From positions 1-15,768 of the forward strand of contig CAMWRK010000018.1 of the NCBI GenBank assembly GCA_947176655.1: DNA of 15,768 nucleotides, in the 5' to 3' direction. Each line of letters opens with the position of its first letter. The first letter of the stretch is position 1. The position numbers were made by a program, and so were the translations under genes. Of the stretch, positions 15,019 through 15,768 are shown piece after piece. The notes under the pieces were generated by a model that worked only from the letters and a program-made list of their open reading frames with translations, was not told the DNA's origin and ran no database searches. Source of the DNA: an uncultured Prevotellaceae bacterium (GTDB taxonomy: Bacteria; Bacteroidota; Bacteroidia; Bacteroidales; Bacteroidaceae).

Positions 15019-15315
15019 CTAACGATCATGATTATGGTCAGGACATTTGGTTGGGTTACATCCGTATCCACTTCCTTGACAATCCCAATACTCTACCTTA
15101 CATTTTTTTCTTTTACCCATATCCGCATTGCACGTCATTTTATATGCGTGGGCTGTCGGATATTCAAATGTACCGGTTTCCCCATCTGTGAGAGCCTCAA
15201 TATTTACGGAAAGCAAATCGTCTTCAATTGCTGCAGTTCTAAAGAAACTACATAAAATAACTATTGCTATACACATAGCAGCTACCATTAGTTCTTTCTT
15301 TCTTTTGTTTTTCAT
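15019..15315 (-). CDS. NVEALA-family exported cysteine-rich peptide (peptide 1)
   Basis: 98 residues from the start at 15315. The frame is open 20 codons further upstream, but MKNKRKKELMVAAMCIAIV gives a charged N-region plus hydrophobic core, with a possible signal-peptidase site after RTAA. The family motif reads LLSVNIEALTDGE (conservative Val to Ile). The tail has five cysteines (MTCNAD, KKCKV, WDCQG, YGCNP, TKCP) and ends in a His/Asp-rich stretch, CPDHNHDR, which could bind metal. It is the first gene after the promoter at 15621-15652, so it is probably the most highly transcribed member of the array. Function unknown; antibacterial peptide, signal or adhesin components are all possible. 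Confidence 0.85.
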   Translation of the reverse strand: MKNKRKKELMVAAMCIAIVILCSFFRTAAIEDDLLSVNIEALTDGETGTFEYPTAHAYKMTCNADMGKRKKCKVEYWDCQGSGYGCNPTKCPDHNHDR

Positions 15316-15375
15316 TTTGGTTGTTTTTAATTGAATGAAATATATTTTGCCTTTTGTATATAGCGTATCGGCCAC

Positions 15376-15768
15376 CGCTTATCTTGCCTTCACCCCGGCC
15401 GGGATGACATCCTTCGTACCCCAAACCCTTGTTGGCGATCAACAATAACAGGTATTGTTCTTTATACAGTTGTTACGCTTATATGCCAATTAGGTGTTTT
15501 TACGATGAATGTCAGCGAAAGCAATATATTTATATTTTGCAGTCTGACTTTGTTTGAATGATACTCATCTTATTTATTATGTTGGTTATGTAAACTCATT
15601 GGTTTTTATCTTTCACTGTGCAAATATAAACAATTATGTTTGTAATGACAAAAAAAAAAAACAATAAAATATGTTTTGGGGCATAGTTTTTATTTTTATG
15701 GTAGGTTTTTTATAAAAACTTAATTTAAAATTATATATTTGAAATAAATATATTAAAAAAAATAATAT
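15376..15768. other. AT-rich upstream region without a gene
   Basis: No convincing coding frame on either strand. From right to left it holds a very AT-rich tract (15653-15768), the promoter (15621-15652) and then a long untranslated leader of about 300 nt to NVEALA 1. The leader includes a small hairpin (TTGTTG 15429-15434 / CAACAA 15440-15445) and a GC-rich patch with the 10-bp palindrome CCCGGCCGGG (15394-15403). Confidence 0.6.
15621..15652 (-). promoter_or_regulatory. Bacteroidetes-type promoter (TTTG-N20-TATATTTG)
   Basis: On the minus strand TTTG (complement of 15649-15652) is followed after exactly 20 nt by TATATTTG (complement of 15621-15628). This matches the primary-sigma consensus of Bacteroides, TTTG at -33 and TAnnTTTG at -7. 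The -33 box ends a run of twelve T (complement of 15650-15661). Transcription would begin near 15612-15616 and give a leader of about 300 nt before NVEALA 1. No equally good match was found upstream of the other genes, which fits a single long transcript. Confidence 0.72.

Noticed and set aside
15734..15741. A plus-strand TATATTTG (-7 type box) near the right edge
   Set aside because: No TTTG at the required distance upstream and the region is almost pure A/T, so a chance match is likely.
1..15768. CRISPR arrays, tRNA or rRNA genes, transposases or insertion-sequence ends
   Set aside because: Looked for and not seen; the only repeats are the redoxin duplication, the 13-bp tandem repeat, the two-box elements and the hairpins.

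Overview
The window looks like a Bacteroidales chromosome segment (Bacteroides/Parabacteroides/Prevotella type). Three things point there: NVEALA-type small peptides, 6-bladed beta-propeller lipoproteins with a G-x3-x3-E-[YF] signature, and a promoter of the Bacteroidetes TTTG-N20-TAnnTTTG form at the right edge. Every gene I can support lies on the minus strand, so the locus reads right to left from a promoter near 15.62-15.65 kb towards position 1. It may be one long operon of about 15.5 kb that continues past the left edge.

Right and middle (15.4-4.0 kb) is an array of putative secreted or surface products with fairly low GC. In transcription order: NVEALA peptide 1, propeller lipoprotein 1, a transglutaminase-like lipoprotein, a frameshifted NVEALA gene 2, propeller 2, CxxC thioredoxin-like lipoprotein A, NVEALA 3, propeller 3, a paralogous CxxC lipoprotein B, NVEALA 4, propeller 4, propeller 5. 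Each of the four NVEALA genes is the nearest gene upstream of a propeller gene. In all four intergenic gaps a strong RNA hairpin, different in sequence each time and without a U-tract, lies between the peptide gene and the propeller gene.

Left (4.0-0 kb) is a tightly packed set of higher-GC genes that looks like machinery: a type I signal peptidase; an O-antigen ligase/polymerase-like (Wzy_C type) membrane protein with a C-terminal TPR-like tail, overlapping the peptidase gene by 28 bp; a MauE/DoxX-like redox membrane protein with a CGC motif; and a TolC-family outer-membrane protein that is cut by the window edge and overlaps the MauE gene by 8 bp.

Working model (inference): the locus makes several cysteine-rich exported peptides, each with a partner beta-propeller lipoprotein. 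Thiol-redox proteins (MauE-like plus two CxxC lipoproteins), a dedicated signal peptidase and a TolC-type exit duct serve them. The Wzy_C protein may transfer a glycan to protein or lipid in the same process. The families are recognisable one by one; the alternating peptide/propeller arrangement with a hairpin at each junction is the least explained part.
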